Source of the DNA: Clostridium polynesiense
GTDB taxonomy: Bacteria > Bacillota > Clostridia > Clostridiales > Clostridiaceae
Direction: 5' to 3'
DNA: 33,282 nucleotides
Assembly (NCBI RefSeq): GCF_000820705.1
Contig: NZ_CCXI01000014.1
Span: 1 to 33,282, forward strand
This document shows positions 15,416 through 23,693 of this stretch, in pieces (within the stretch, counting starts at the first letter, position 1; each line of letters opens with the position of its first letter). The notes beneath the pieces are model-generated. The model was not told the DNA's origin. It saw nothing but the letters and a program-made list of their open reading frames with translations, and ran no database searches. The translations under genes were made by a program, and so were the position numbers.

Positions 15416-15433
15416 TAATTAATAACTTAACAA
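15416..15433. promoter_or_regulatory. Candidate Rex operator
   Basis: The 18-mer TAATTAATAACTTAACAA matches the Rex palindrome TTGTTAA-N4-TTAACAA at 12 of 14 arm positions (right arm perfect, left arm 5 of 7). It lies in the 329-bp divergent region (15265-15593) between the PplA-like gene and ndh2. Rex senses NADH/NAD+, a sensible signal for this locus, but AT-rich DNA gives such matches by chance. Confidence 0.3.
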
Positions 15434-15504
15434 ATAGGAATTTACAGCCTTCATCACTAATATCATATAAAGAAAATAAAAGAAAGAGCATATGTAAATA
15501 AATG

Positions 15505-15533
15505 TAGACATAAATACTATTTAAATATAAAAT
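15505..15533 (+). promoter_or_regulatory. Candidate sigma-A promoter of ndh2-eetA-eetB-dmkB
   Basis: TAGACA (15505-15510), a 17-base spacer and TAAAAT (15528-15533); each hexamer matches the sigma-A consensus at 5 of 6. It is about 60 bases upstream of the ndh2 ATG. The rest of the 329-bp intergenic region holds no ORF or hairpin that I could support. Confidence 0.45.
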
Positions 15534-15593
15534 TTAATATGGTAGTTATAGATAATCATAAATTATAAAAGTCATGTTTTGAGGAGTGATTAA

Positions 15594-17486
15594 ATGAATA
15601 ATAGTAAGCACATTGTAATTTTAGGTGCAGGATATGCCGGTATTCATGCAGCTAAAATGCTTGCAAAAAAATATAAGAAAAACGACGACATACAGATAAC
15701 TCTTATCGATAAGAATCCCTTCCATACTTTAATGACAGAGCTGCATGAGGTGGCTGGGGGAAGAGTTCATCCTGAATCTGTTCAGGTAGAGCTTTCAAAG
15801 ATATTTCATAGAACAAAAGTTAATCTGGTAATAGATTATATTACTAATGTAGATACAGAAGCCCAAACTGTAACTACAAAAAATGATAAATTCAGCTATG
15901 ATTATCTTTTAATCGGAACAGGATCAGAACCGGCATTCTTTGGAGTTCCGGGAGTAAAAGAACACGGATTTACACTATGGTCCTTTGAAGATGCACTTAA
16001 AATAAGGAAGCATATCCAAAATACCTTTGAAAAAGCTTCCAGGGAAAGAGACCAAAGACTGAGAAGAGAAATGCTTACCTTTGTAGTTGCCGGCTCCGGA
16101 TTTACAGGTATAGAGATGGCAGGGGAGCTTCTTGAGTGGAAGACAAAGCTTGCAAAAGAGTATGGAATAGATATAAATGAAGTTAAATTATATGTGGTAG
16201 AAGCCCTAGGAACAATCCTTAATATGCTTGATAGAAAGCAGGCGGACAAAGCTGAAAGATACATGATTAAGCATGGAGTTGAGGTTCTTAAAAACTCTCC
16301 GATCGTAGAAGTTACTCCTTCAAAAATCGTACTTAAAGATGGAAGTGAAATTTCAACTCAAACTTTAATTTGGACATGTGGTATACAAGCTAATGCTCAG
16401 GTAGCACAATACGGATTAGACAGAGCTAGAGCAGGTAGACTTCAAACCAATACTCATATGCAGGTAGTAGGTAAAGAAAATGTATATGCTATAGGTGATA
16501 TAGCCTACTTTGAGGAAGAGCCTGGAAAAGGAACTCCTCAAATAGTTGAAGCAGCGGAGCAGACAGCAGCAACTGCAGCTAAAAACATAATCGCTGATAT
16601 AGAAAAATCCTCCAAGGTGGAGTTTAAATCCAATTATCACGGCTTCATGGTTTCAGTGGGAGGAAGATATGGAGTTGCTAATTTAGCAGGAATAAAATTA
16701 TCAGGCTTCTTTGCATTAGTTATGAAGCATCTTATTAATATGTATTATTTATTTGGAGTAAATGGAGTTCATGCGGTTTATAATTATCTTCAGCACGAAT
16801 TCTTTACTATAGAAGATAAGAGATCCATCATGAGAGGACATTTATCTTCAAAGTCTAATAGATTATGGCTTGTGCCTTTAAGATTATATATAGGTGTTCT
16901 GTGGTTATTAGAAGGACTTAAAAAGTTCGTTGGGGAAGAAACCTGGGAGGCTGCTTCAGGACTGAATAAATTAAAAGCAGGTATGGGCAGTGACAGCTGG
17001 TTAAAGAGCGGAAATGTAAAAATGCCTTTTGAATGGCTTCAGGTTAATGGAACTTCAGGAGCTTCTGCAGCTGCTGATGCTGCTTCAGGAGCATCACAGG
17101 CAGCAGGTGCTGCAAACTGGCCAACTCCTATAATAGAAAAAATGCCAAAGTTCTATGAATTTATTATGAAAATAATGATACCAAATGCAGAAGTTGCTGT
17201 ATGGTTCCAAAGAATGGTGGTATTTATGGAAATCTGCATTGGATTAGCCCTTATAGCAGGATTATTCACCTTCCTTGCCAGTGCTGCATCTGCATTCTTA
17301 GTAGTTAACTTTGTACTGTCTGCTATGGCCGGATGGGAAATATTATGGTACTTCTTTGGATCAATAGCTCTTATGGGAGGAGCAGGAAGAACCTTTGGAC
17401 TTGATTATTTTGTAATACCATGGATAAGTAAAATGGTGGGAAATTGGTGGTACGGTGACAAGGTAGCTGTATATAAGCAAAAATAA
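15594..17486 (+). CDS. ndh2: Type II NADH dehydrogenase with C-terminal membrane domain (Ndh2, EET type)
   Basis: Oxidises NADH and passes electrons to a membrane quinone. Residues 1 to ~400 are a two-dinucleotide-domain flavoprotein: FAD-binding GAGYAG at 11-16, NADH-binding VVAGSGFTGIEMAGEL near 163-178, and NVYAIGDIAYF near 295 closing the FAD site. Ordinary NDH-2 enzymes end soon after this; here ~200 more residues add four hydrophobic segments of DoxX type, an extra membrane domain known from Ndh2 of Listeria EET loci. Within it, residues ~485-505 form an Ala/Ser/Gly-rich low-complexity linker. 630 aa. ATG after GAGGAG. First gene of the operon with eetA, eetB and the prenyl synthase. 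Confidence 0.92.
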   Translation: MNNSKHIVILGAGYAGIHAAKMLAKKYKKNDDIQITLIDKNPFHTLMTELHEVAGGRVHPESVQVELSKIFHRTKVNLVIDYITNVDTEAQTVTTKNDKFSYDYLLIGTGSEPAFFGVPGVKEHGFTLWSFEDALKIRKHIQNTFEKASRERDQRLRREMLTFVVAGSGFTGIEMAGELLEWKTKLAKEYGIDINEVKLYVVEALGTILNMLDRKQADKAERYMIKHGVEVLKNSPIVEVTPSKIVLKDGSEISTQTLIWTCGIQANAQVAQYGLDRARAGRLQTNTHMQVVGKENVYAIGDIAYFEEEPGKGTPQIVEAAEQTAATAAKNIIADIEKSSKVEFKSNYHGFMVSVGGRYGVANLAGIKLSGFFALVMKHLINMYYLFGVNGVHAVYNYLQHEFFTIEDKRSIMRGHLSSKSNRLWLVPLRLYIGVLWLLEGLKKFVGEETWEAASGLNKLKAGMGSDSWLKSGNVKMPFEWLQVNGTSGASAAADAASGASQAAGAANWPTPIIEKMPKFYEFIMKIMIPNAEVAVWFQRMVVFMEICIGLALIAGLFTFLASAASAFLVVNFVLSAMAGWEILWYFFGSIALMGGAGRTFGLDYFVIPWISKMVGNWWYGDKVAVYKQK

Positions 17487-17569
17487 GATAGAATAAACTA
17501 GACTTATGGAAAATTTTTCAGTATGCTAATAGTAAGGTTTCAAAAAAAACAAAGGTGGAAACTAACTAT

Positions 17570-17956
17570 ATGAAGAAAATGGATATAATTATTATTGCAG
17601 TGTTGCTTGCTGTTTCTTTTCTGCCTGAGATAATATTCGGCATTCAGGGAAAAAAGAATTTTAATAATACTTACGCAGAAATAACCATAAGTGGGAAGCA
17701 TTATAAGACTGTCCCTCTCTCTTCAAACAAGGGAGAGGACAGTTTTCTCATTAAGAATAAGTATGGAGAAAATAAGATAGTGGTAAGAGACTCTTCTATA
17801 GCCATCATAGAAGCGGATTGCCCTGATAAAGTCTGCATACAGCCTGGCTTCATAAGCAAGCCTGGAGAATCTTTAGTTTGTCTTCCTCATAAACTTATGA
17901 TAGAGATTAAAGGTGCCGCTGAAGATGAAGAACAGTTAGATAAAGTATCACACTGA
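17570..17956 (+). CDS. eetA: EetA-like NusG domain II protein
   Basis: 128 aa. An N-terminal membrane anchor (IIIIAVLLAVSFLPEIIFG) precedes an extracellular NusG_II domain with its conserved Cys pattern: EADCPDKVCIQPG and SLVCLPHKL. In Listeria, EetA works with EetB between the quinone pool and extracellular flavin; this gene sits directly before an EetB-like gene. I start at ATG 17570 behind AAAGGTGG; an in-frame GTG at 17555 lies inside that ribosome binding site. The gap from ndh2 is 83 bases and the gap to eetB is 11. Related NusG_II proteins also occur with Rnf-type and isoprenoid loci, but the neighbours favour EET. Confidence 0.85.
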   Translation: MKKMDIIIIAVLLAVSFLPEIIFGIQGKKNFNNTYAEITISGKHYKTVPLSSNKGEDSFLIKNKYGENKIVVRDSSIAIIEADCPDKVCIQPGFISKPGESLVCLPHKLMIEIKGAAEDEEQLDKVSH

Positions 17957-17967
17957 GGTGATTGTTA

Positions 17968-18492
17968 ATGAAAAAAACATCAAAGATGGTATATTTAGCA
18001 TTATTAGTTGCACAAGCGCTGGTACTTCATATTTTTGAATCCATGATACCGGTACCCTTTATAACTCCCGGAGCTAAATTAGGCTTGTCTAATCTTGTAA
18101 CGGTAATAGCACTTTATACTTTAGACGATTATAAGGATGCATTTTTGGTTATTCTTATGAGAATTACTTTAGCTACTATGTTTGGAGGAAATCTTTCAAG
18201 CTTTATGTATAGTATTGGGGGGGGAGTTCTAAGCTTTGCGGCTATGGTAATTACCAAAGAATTATTTAAAGATAAAGTCAGTATTATAGGAGTAAGCTCT
18301 TCTGGTGCAGTTTTTCATAACGTAGGTCAGCTTTTGGTAGCTGCAGCTATAGTTAGAAATTTAGGGATTACTGTTTATCTTCCTGTATTATCTATAGCTG
18401 GTATAGGAACGGGAATATTTATTGGCGTTTCAGCTAATTATTTAACTAAACATCTTAAAAAAATACCTTATTTTAAGAAAATTAAACAATAG
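17968..18492 (+). CDS. eetB: EetB-like Gx transporter family membrane protein
   Basis: 174 aa with five to six hydrophobic segments and the Gx-transporter signature PGAKLGLSNLVTVIALY near residues 35-51, then FGGNLSSFMYSIGGGVLSF. This family was once named heptaprenyl diphosphate synthase component I because it often precedes hepT-type genes, as here. In Listeria, EetB is required for extracellular electron transfer and is the presumed membrane partner of EetA. Start at ATG 17968 with GAGGTG seven bases upstream, rather than TTG 17962. Contains a run of eight G at about 18218-18225. Confidence 0.85.
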   Translation: MKKTSKMVYLALLVAQALVLHIFESMIPVPFITPGAKLGLSNLVTVIALYTLDDYKDAFLVILMRITLATMFGGNLSSFMYSIGGGVLSFAAMVITKELFKDKVSIIGVSSSGAVFHNVGQLLVAAAIVRNLGITVYLPVLSIAGIGTGIFIGVSANYLTKHLKKIPYFKKIKQ

Positions 18493-18503
18493 AGGTTGAT
18501 GCA

Positions 18504-19469
18504 ATGGATAAAATGTGGCTTCAATATCCTAAATTAAAAAAAGAGATGGAAGCTGTGCTACAATTAATGAAAGAAAGCACTAGGTGTAAGGATAAAAAAA
18601 TTGAAAGCTCAATTTTGGATTTGATTAATTCAGGAGGGAAAATGCTAAGACCGGCATTTACCCTTATATCCTCCCATTTCGGTGAATATAACGAAGAAAG
18701 AGCAAGAGCATTGGCTGCGGTAATGGAAATGCTGCATATGGCCACATTGGTTCATGATGACGTTATAGATGATTCAAAATTAAGGAGAGGTCAGGAAACT
18801 ATTCAATCAAAGTATGGGAAAGACTATGCTGTTTACATTGGTGATTTCCTATTTTGCGTGTGTTTTAAAATCCTGGCATCAAATTCTTCACTGCAGAGTA
18901 TAAAAATAGACAGTAAATCCATGTCAAGGATTTGTCTGGGTGAAGTGGAGCAGCTTAACACCCGTTTCAAATCTCAAGTTTCTATAAAGGATTATCTTTC
19001 TAGAATTTCAGGTAAAACAGCAGAGTTATTTTCTCTAAGTTTATACATCGGATCAGCGGAAGCTGGGGCAAGCCAAAAGGTAAACAGACTGCTTTGGAAT
19101 ATTGGACATAATATTGGAATGGCTTTTCAGATTATTGATGATGTATTAGATTACACAGGATTAAACTCTGAAATAGGAAAGCCTGCCACTAGTGATATAA
19201 AACAAGGAATATTTACCCTTCCTATTATTTATGCTCTCCAGCAGGATAAAGGGGAACTTAGAAGGGTTATAGATAAAAGTAAATATGAGGACAGCGATAT
19301 TTCTATGATTATTTCCATGGTAAATAACTACGGTGGAATAGATAAATCAAAACGTTTAGCAGAGAAATATACTTTAAAAGCATTTAATCTCATAGATAAA
19401 TTACCGGAAAATGAATATAAATATATATTGAAGGATGTTGCAGAGATGATGCTGAACAGAGCGTATTAA
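18504..19469 (+). CDS. Polyprenyl diphosphate synthase (DmkB/HepT-like)
   Basis: Trans-prenyltransferase that builds the isoprenoid tail of menaquinone/demethylmenaquinone. Family motifs are complete: GGKMLRP (44-50), first Asp-rich motif LVHDDVIDD (82-90), the conserved RRGQ, and the second Asp-rich motif QIIDDVLDY (about 209-217). 321 aa. In Listeria EET loci the equivalent is dmkB, giving a dedicated demethylmenaquinone pool, with dmkA (UbiA-type) as partner; no dmkA is in this window. It lies 11 bases after eetB and is the last gene of the operon. A housekeeping role in undecaprenyl or menaquinone synthesis is the alternative. Confidence 0.88.
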   Translation: MDKMWLQYPKLKKEMEAVLQLMKESTRCKDKKIESSILDLINSGGKMLRPAFTLISSHFGEYNEERARALAAVMEMLHMATLVHDDVIDDSKLRRGQETIQSKYGKDYAVYIGDFLFCVCFKILASNSSLQSIKIDSKSMSRICLGEVEQLNTRFKSQVSIKDYLSRISGKTAELFSLSLYIGSAEAGASQKVNRLLWNIGHNIGMAFQIIDDVLDYTGLNSEIGKPATSDIKQGIFTLPIIYALQQDKGELRRVIDKSKYEDSDISMIISMVNNYGGIDKSKRLAEKYTLKAFNLIDKLPENEYKYILKDVAEMMLNRAY

Positions 19470-19478
19470 AGGATACAT

Positions 19479-19531
19479 AAAGCAAGAGGTTTTCCATAGG
19501 GATTAATTCCTTATTGAAAACCTCTTGCTTT
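19479..19531. terminator. Bidirectional terminator between dmkB-like and LysR genes
   Basis: 16-bp stem (19479-19494 with 19516-19531), 21-base loop, T-rich on the right. Its right arm overlaps the stop codon of the leftward LysR gene. Confidence 0.85.
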
Positions 19532-20421
19532 TAAATTATTATTTTTTTACATTCCCTTTTCATATAATCTATGAAAGGTTTTATAATTTTATAATTATCG
19601 CTGGTGTGCAGTAAATATATACTGTAATCCAAAACTGCATCTTTTAAGTTTATTTCCTTTAAAGTACCTCTTTTTAATTCATCGGATATGGACATTCTGG
19701 GAAGAATAGTTAGTCCATAACCATTTAATGCTGATTCTTTAGCTGTAGCCACTGCATTTACCATGTATAAAACATTTAAATCCGAAAAATTTTTATTATA
19801 TTTATTAAGAGACAAATGAAGTCTTCTTTTCACATTAATCCTGTCGTTTAAAATAATCAAGGGATAATTTATAAGCTCTTCAGAAGTTATGGAACGGGGA
19901 ACGTTGAAGGAGCTTGCAGCGGTTAATACAAGGTTGTCATCTAAAAGCTTAGAGAAGAGAATAGATTTATCTTCAGGCTCTTTAAAGGATATACCTAAGT
20001 CAGAAATATGGTTAATCAAATTGGATTCAATATTTTCAACAGGAGAGCTGTTCAGTCTTAACTCATACTGGGGAAACTTTTTCTTAGAATTAAATAGTAT
20101 AGAAGATATATAAGGATTAGTCAAGTTATAATAATAATCTATAACGATTAAAGACTTATCCAGTTTAAAACTGTCTACATCCTCCAGCATTCTTTCATAG
20201 GATTTCAGCATAACCTCTATGTGTTTAAGCATAAGTCTGCCCTGAGGAGTAAGCTCAACACCTTTATTGCTCCGGTCTAAAAGCCTTACTCCTAATCTGT
20301 TTTCTATATTATTAAGCTGCTGGCTCAAAGCTGATTGAGATATATGGGACATACTTGCAGCTTTAGAAATACTCTTGCAATTGGCTACATCATAAAAAAA
20401 CTTAAAATATTCTATATGCAT
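19531..20421 (-). CDS. LysR-family transcriptional regulator
   Basis: Winged HTH at the N terminus (YFKFFYDVANCKSISKAAS, then SQSALSQQLNNIENRLGVRLL and the wing GVELTPQG), then a linker helix and a periplasmic-binding-like effector domain to the end. Starting at ATG 20421 (AAAGGTGG upstream) gives 296 aa, standard for LysR; an in-frame ATG at 20466 lacks a ribosome binding site and would add a non-family extension. Convergent with the EET operon, so control of it is possible but not implied. Effector unknown. Confidence 0.92.
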   Translation of the reverse strand: MHIEYFKFFYDVANCKSISKAASMSHISQSALSQQLNNIENRLGVRLLDRSNKGVELTPQGRLMLKHIEVMLKSYERMLEDVDSFKLDKSLIVIDYYYNLTNPYISSILFNSKKKFPQYELRLNSSPVENIESNLINHISDLGISFKEPEDKSILFSKLLDDNLVLTAASSFNVPRSITSEELINYPLIILNDRINVKRRLHLSLNKYNKNFSDLNVLYMVNAVATAKESALNGYGLTILPRMSISDELKRGTLKEINLKDAVLDYSIYLLHTSDNYKIIKPFIDYMKRECKKIII

Positions 20422-20630
20422 AATTTCCACCTTTAAAATAGTATAATACGTTGACAAATTATTCATTATGATATTTTACATTAAATTCAAATATAAAACA
20501 ACATAATAATTATATTTTTCAACAGAATTATAAATAATTGTTAACAAATAATTATACATTTATTTTGAGATATTTTATAGTTATATGGTATTATTTCTTA
20601 AAGTAAGATTATTTAAGAGGAGGGAAAATA

Positions 20631-21029
20631 ATGCAGGATATAGTTTTGATATTCGATGAAGACAATGAAGTTATCGGATTTAACAGCAAAGCAGAAGCAG
20701 AGGCTTATGTGATTCAATGGATAAATAAAAATAAGTTTAACTTTGGAAATGATTATGAAATAACAGTTGGAGATGCTATTTCTGATTTTGAAGGTGTAAA
20801 AGCTGCGGGAGTTAAAAATGGAACTGTACATGCTTATAGGGTAGAAGAAATAATAAAAGCCATTGATCATTCCCATGCTCTGGAAAAGCAGATTTTAAAG
20901 GAACTTTTTTATGAGGACCAAATACATTTTAATAAAGATACCTACTTCGAACTGGATGATGTAATTTTTTCTGTTACGGAAATTCAGCTCTTTGAAGATT
21001 TTGATGGGGAAGTTAACTTTCCTCAGTAG
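20631..21029 (+). CDS. Hypothetical acidic protein
   Basis: 132 aa, no signal peptide, membrane helix or motif that I recognise. It is rich in Asp/Glu, starts with a strand-like segment (DIVLIFDEDNEVIGF) followed by a helix (SKAEAEAYVIQWINKNK), and ends with another acidic strand. A strong AGGAGGG ribosome binding site and a clean coding frame support expression. Flanked by a leftward LysR gene behind and a leftward gene ahead, so it is a single-gene unit. Confidence 0.75.
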   Translation: MQDIVLIFDEDNEVIGFNSKAEAEAYVIQWINKNKFNFGNDYEITVGDAISDFEGVKAAGVKNGTVHAYRVEEIIKAIDHSHALEKQILKELFYEDQIHFNKDTYFELDDVIFSVTEIQLFEDFDGEVNFPQ

Positions 21030-21064
21030 AATACTTTTATGACAGATAATGAGATTACAAATAT

Positions 21065-21958
21065 TTAATCTTTATTAAATAATAAATGTATATTATCAAG
21101 ACCCAAGAAGCTTTCAAAAATAGGATCTCCTAAAGTAACCACTCTTCCTTCCAGTATATAGCTTCCATCCTTTTGAAATTGGTATTGAAAAGATGTCCAA
21201 GGGGTATTGCCGCTGGAATTCACACTTGCTTTATAAAGGCTTATTTCTTCTGAAGCAGAGAGGTCTTTCAAGATTATTTCAGCATAATTATCGAAGAGAG
21301 GAATATCTCCGGATGAAAAAAATGCATAGCCTTTAAGTATGCTGTCTTTTTTGGCGGAAAATCCTTGGCTGAGTCCTGTAAAGGAATTTTCCCCACAGCT
21401 TTTAAGAACCGCAAAGTTTATCCCCTCTAAAGGATAATGCTCCTTATAGTTTTTTGATGTTTCATATTTTCCAGAGGAACCAGAAGTTATGTTCCAGTGG
21501 CTGAAGCCATCTTCAAAGCTTCCATTTTTAATGTCGCCAATAGATTCATACAGTATGTCTATATAAAATTCTCCTCTAACCTTTATGCTGCTGTTTTTCT
21601 TGTTTTTAAAAGAGGCTGTGATGATATATGAGGCATTTCTGCATGAAACCAAGGGGTAGAAGGCCTGATATACTGTATAATCTGATGAGGAGTGGTAAGC
21701 ATTTAATCTCAGGCTGTGACTGGAAGTTATAAGCACAGTGTTATCTTGAGACTTATAAGAAGGGTAGAAGAGGAATTTTAAAGTTATGGTATAATCAAAG
21801 TTACCTGTTACGTAAATCTTATTTGGATAATGAAGTACACAAGCTAAATCAGGCTTTATAATGATGTCATAAGTTTTAATTTTATAGTGAAGCTCTTTAA
21901 ATCCTTCAGGGAAATCTATAACATTTTCAAAAGGAATGATTAAGGGATGCTGATTCAT
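21065..21958 (-). CDS. Hypothetical protein with C-terminal carbohydrate-binding-like module
   Basis: 297 aa, no signal peptide. Residues 1-150 are strand-rich and unrecognised. Residues ~155-297 follow the pattern of jelly-roll carbohydrate-binding modules: NGSFEDGFSHWN at the front, then EGINFAVLKSCG (the PxxGxxxAxL block), a middle strand with DNYAEIIL, and WTSFQYQF...GSYILEGRVV plus GLDNIHL at the end. I start at ATG 21958, behind AAGGAG; an upstream in-frame TTG overlaps that ribosome binding site. Absence of a secretion signal plus nearby spore-surface genes suggests that it could be deposited on the spore by the mother cell (inference). Confidence 0.7.
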   Translation of the reverse strand: MNQHPLIIPFENVIDFPEGFKELHYKIKTYDIIIKPDLACVLHYPNKIYVTGNFDYTITLKFLFYPSYKSQDNTVLITSSHSLRLNAYHSSSDYTVYQAFYPLVSCRNASYIITASFKNKKNSSIKVRGEFYIDILYESIGDIKNGSFEDGFSHWNITSGSSGKYETSKNYKEHYPLEGINFAVLKSCGENSFTGLSQGFSAKKDSILKGYAFFSSGDIPLFDNYAEIILKDLSASEEISLYKASVNSSGNTPWTSFQYQFQKDGSYILEGRVVTLGDPIFESFLGLDNIHLLFNKD

Positions 21959-22109
21959 ATAATACTCCTTATACAATAATTTCTATCAGTAAATGTTTTG
22001 CTTAATATATATATATTACTATCAGAATAATATGCCATAACAGTATACAGTTTTATAATGCTTATTTCTTAATATATTATAATTTATATAAAATAAAGGA
22101 GAAGATAGT

Positions 22110-22451
22110 ATGGATAATTATAAAGTAATATTTCATGTGTCAGATAACAGCAATTTATCTCATGGTTTAATAAATATAAAAAATCTCATGAGAGATCTAG
22201 GGGAAAATGGAGAGATTGAGCTTCTTTTAAATGGAGATGCTGTAACTTTAATGCTTAGTAATGAAGACAAACTTTATGATAAGGTTATAGAACTTAAAGA
22301 AAAGGGAGTAACCTTTGCTGTTTGTGGTAATTCTATGAAAAATATGGATATAAGTAAGGAGGAGCTCAGAGATTTTGCATACATAGTTCCTTCAGGAGTA
22401 GGGGAGCTGGTGAAAAAACAAGCTCAGGGCTGGGGTTATATAAAACCTTAA
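22110..22451 (+). CDS. DsrE-family protein
   Basis: 113 aa single-domain DsrE/DsrF-like fold: KVIFHVSD at the start, GEIELLLNGDAVTLML, and a conserved single Cys in GVTFAVCGNSM, ending with GVGELVKKQAQGWGYIKP, characteristic of the COG1416 branch. Such proteins are small soluble oligomers linked to sulfur transfer in some organisms, but in this branch the role is unknown. AAGGAG ribosome binding site; single-gene unit. Confidence 0.88.
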   Translation: MDNYKVIFHVSDNSNLSHGLINIKNLMRDLGENGEIELLLNGDAVTLMLSNEDKLYDKVIELKEKGVTFAVCGNSMKNMDISKEELRDFAYIVPSGVGELVKKQAQGWGYIKP

Positions 22452-22541
22452 CTTATAAATAAGATGTTGATTTATTCTTCAGATAAATTTATAGTGAATT
22501 TATACAGTAAGTATATAAGAGCTTAATATGGGGGTATAGAC

Positions 22542-23045
22542 ATGGAACAGGTTGTCTTAGATGAATTTAAAATTCGTTTTGCTGAAAAGGAGGATTGTCC
22601 AATTATCTTAGAATTTATTAAAGGCCTTGCTGAATATGAGCATATGGAAAATCAGGTTACTGCAGATTGTGAAATTTTAGAAGAATCTTTATTCAGAAAA
22701 AATAAAGCTCAGGTGATTATAGGTGAATATATGGGAAAACCAGCTGCTTTTGCCTTGTTTTTTTATAACTTCTCTACTTTTCTAGGCAAACCGGGAATAT
22801 ACCTGGAGGATTTATTTGTAAAACCTGAATATAGAGGGAAGGGCATAGGAAAAGTAATGCTGAGCCATATAGCTAAGATAGCAGTGGAGGAAGGATGCGG
22901 AAGGTTTGAATGGTCGTGCCTTGACTGGAATGACCCTGCCATAAGTTTTTATAATAGCTTAGGGGCTGAAGCTCTTAAAGAATGGACAGTTTATAGGGTG
23001 ACAGGAGAAAAACTCAATAATCTTGCTGCTTTACAGCTGAAATAA
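22542..23045 (+). CDS. GNAT acetyltransferase, diamine/spermidine type (SSAT-like)
   Basis: 167 aa GNAT with the layout of spermidine/diamine or thialysine acetyltransferases: FRFAEKEDCPII-type start (here IRFAEKEDCPII), KGLAEYEHM, FALFFYNFSTFLGKPGIYLEDLFV, acetyl-CoA loop YRGKGIG, and WSCLDWNDPAISFYNSLGA near the end. Likely substrate is a polyamine or amino acid side-chain amine (family inference). Start follows GGGGGT. A terminator follows within 10 bases. Confidence 0.88.
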   Translation: MEQVVLDEFKIRFAEKEDCPIILEFIKGLAEYEHMENQVTADCEILEESLFRKNKAQVIIGEYMGKPAAFALFFYNFSTFLGKPGIYLEDLFVKPEYRGKGIGKVMLSHIAKIAVEEGCGRFEWSCLDWNDPAISFYNSLGAEALKEWTVYRVTGEKLNNLAALQLK

Positions 23046-23050
23046 AGCAG

Positions 23051-23093
23051 AAGAAATCAGCATCTGTGAATATTTGGATGCTGATTTCTTTTT
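23051..23093 (+). terminator. Rho-independent terminator between convergent genes
   Basis: 13-14 bp stem (about 23051-23064 with 23077-23090) followed by a T run. It ends the acetyltransferase gene and precedes the stop of the leftward nitroreductase. Confidence 0.88.
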
Positions 23094-23102
23094 ACTAATT
23101 TA

Positions 23103-23693
23103 TTAAATATATGAGGTGTCCTCTTTAACCCATTTTGTGAAATTAGAAAATGGTGTTCTTTTTCTAACACGGTTGTTAGCTTCAGCATAGCCTATATAAA
23201 CCACGCCTATTACCTGATCCTTATCTTTAAGACCTAATAACTCCTTCATTTGAGGGTGATATACATAATTCCCTGTACCCCAAAATGCACCAAGCCCTAA
23301 ATCTGCAGCGGTTAACAGCATATTTTGTATACAGGCATTTACTGCTGCAGTTTCTTCTACAGGGATAACCTTAGGGTTTTCTGTAACTTCACAGGCTACA
23401 ATGATATTTACCGGAGCTCTGAAAGGAAGATTTTCATAGGTTTCTATCCTTTTATTTCTTTCTTCATCAGGAGCTTCTGCCATTATGTCCTCTGCAATAC
23501 TTTTCATGGTTTTGGAAAGAGGAACTCTCCCGTTCTCAGTTAATACCCAAAACCTCCAGGGTTCTGTAAGATGTCTGTTTGGTGCCCAGGTACCCGCCTC
23601 TATAATCCTTTTAATCATGTCTTCTGGTACATCCTGAGGAGTAAATCTATATGTTGTAGCTCTAGCTTTTACCGCATCTTTTAATTCCATCAT
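23103..23693 (-). CDS. Nitroreductase-family FMN oxidoreductase
   Basis: 196 aa. RATTYRFTPQDVPEDMIKRI followed by WAPNRHLTEPWRFWVL is the FMN-binding N terminus; AVNACIQNMLLTAADLGLG and VIGVVYIGYAE complete the fold. It resembles the YdjA/TdsD-like branch (WAPxxHxxEPWRF). Two adjacent ATG codons (23693 and 23690) follow AAAGGAG; either could be the start. Substrate unknown. Single gene. Confidence 0.92.
   Translation of the reverse strand: MMELKDAVKARATTYRFTPQDVPEDMIKRIIEAGTWAPNRHLTEPWRFWVLTENGRVPLSKTMKSIAEDIMAEAPDEERNKRIETYENLPFRAPVNIIVACEVTENPKVIPVEETAAVNACIQNMLLTAADLGLGAFWGTGNYVYHPQMKELLGLKDKDQVIGVVYIGYAEANNRVRKRTPFSNFTKWVKEDTSYI

Noticed and set aside
18218-18225. Run of G in eetB as a phase-variation tract
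   Set aside because: The reading frame is intact on both sides and the run is short; without population data there is no sign of variation.
20531-20560. TTGTTAACAA element upstream of the LysR gene as a Rex site
   Set aside because: The two half-sites overlap with no 4-base spacer, so it does not fit the Rex operator geometry.
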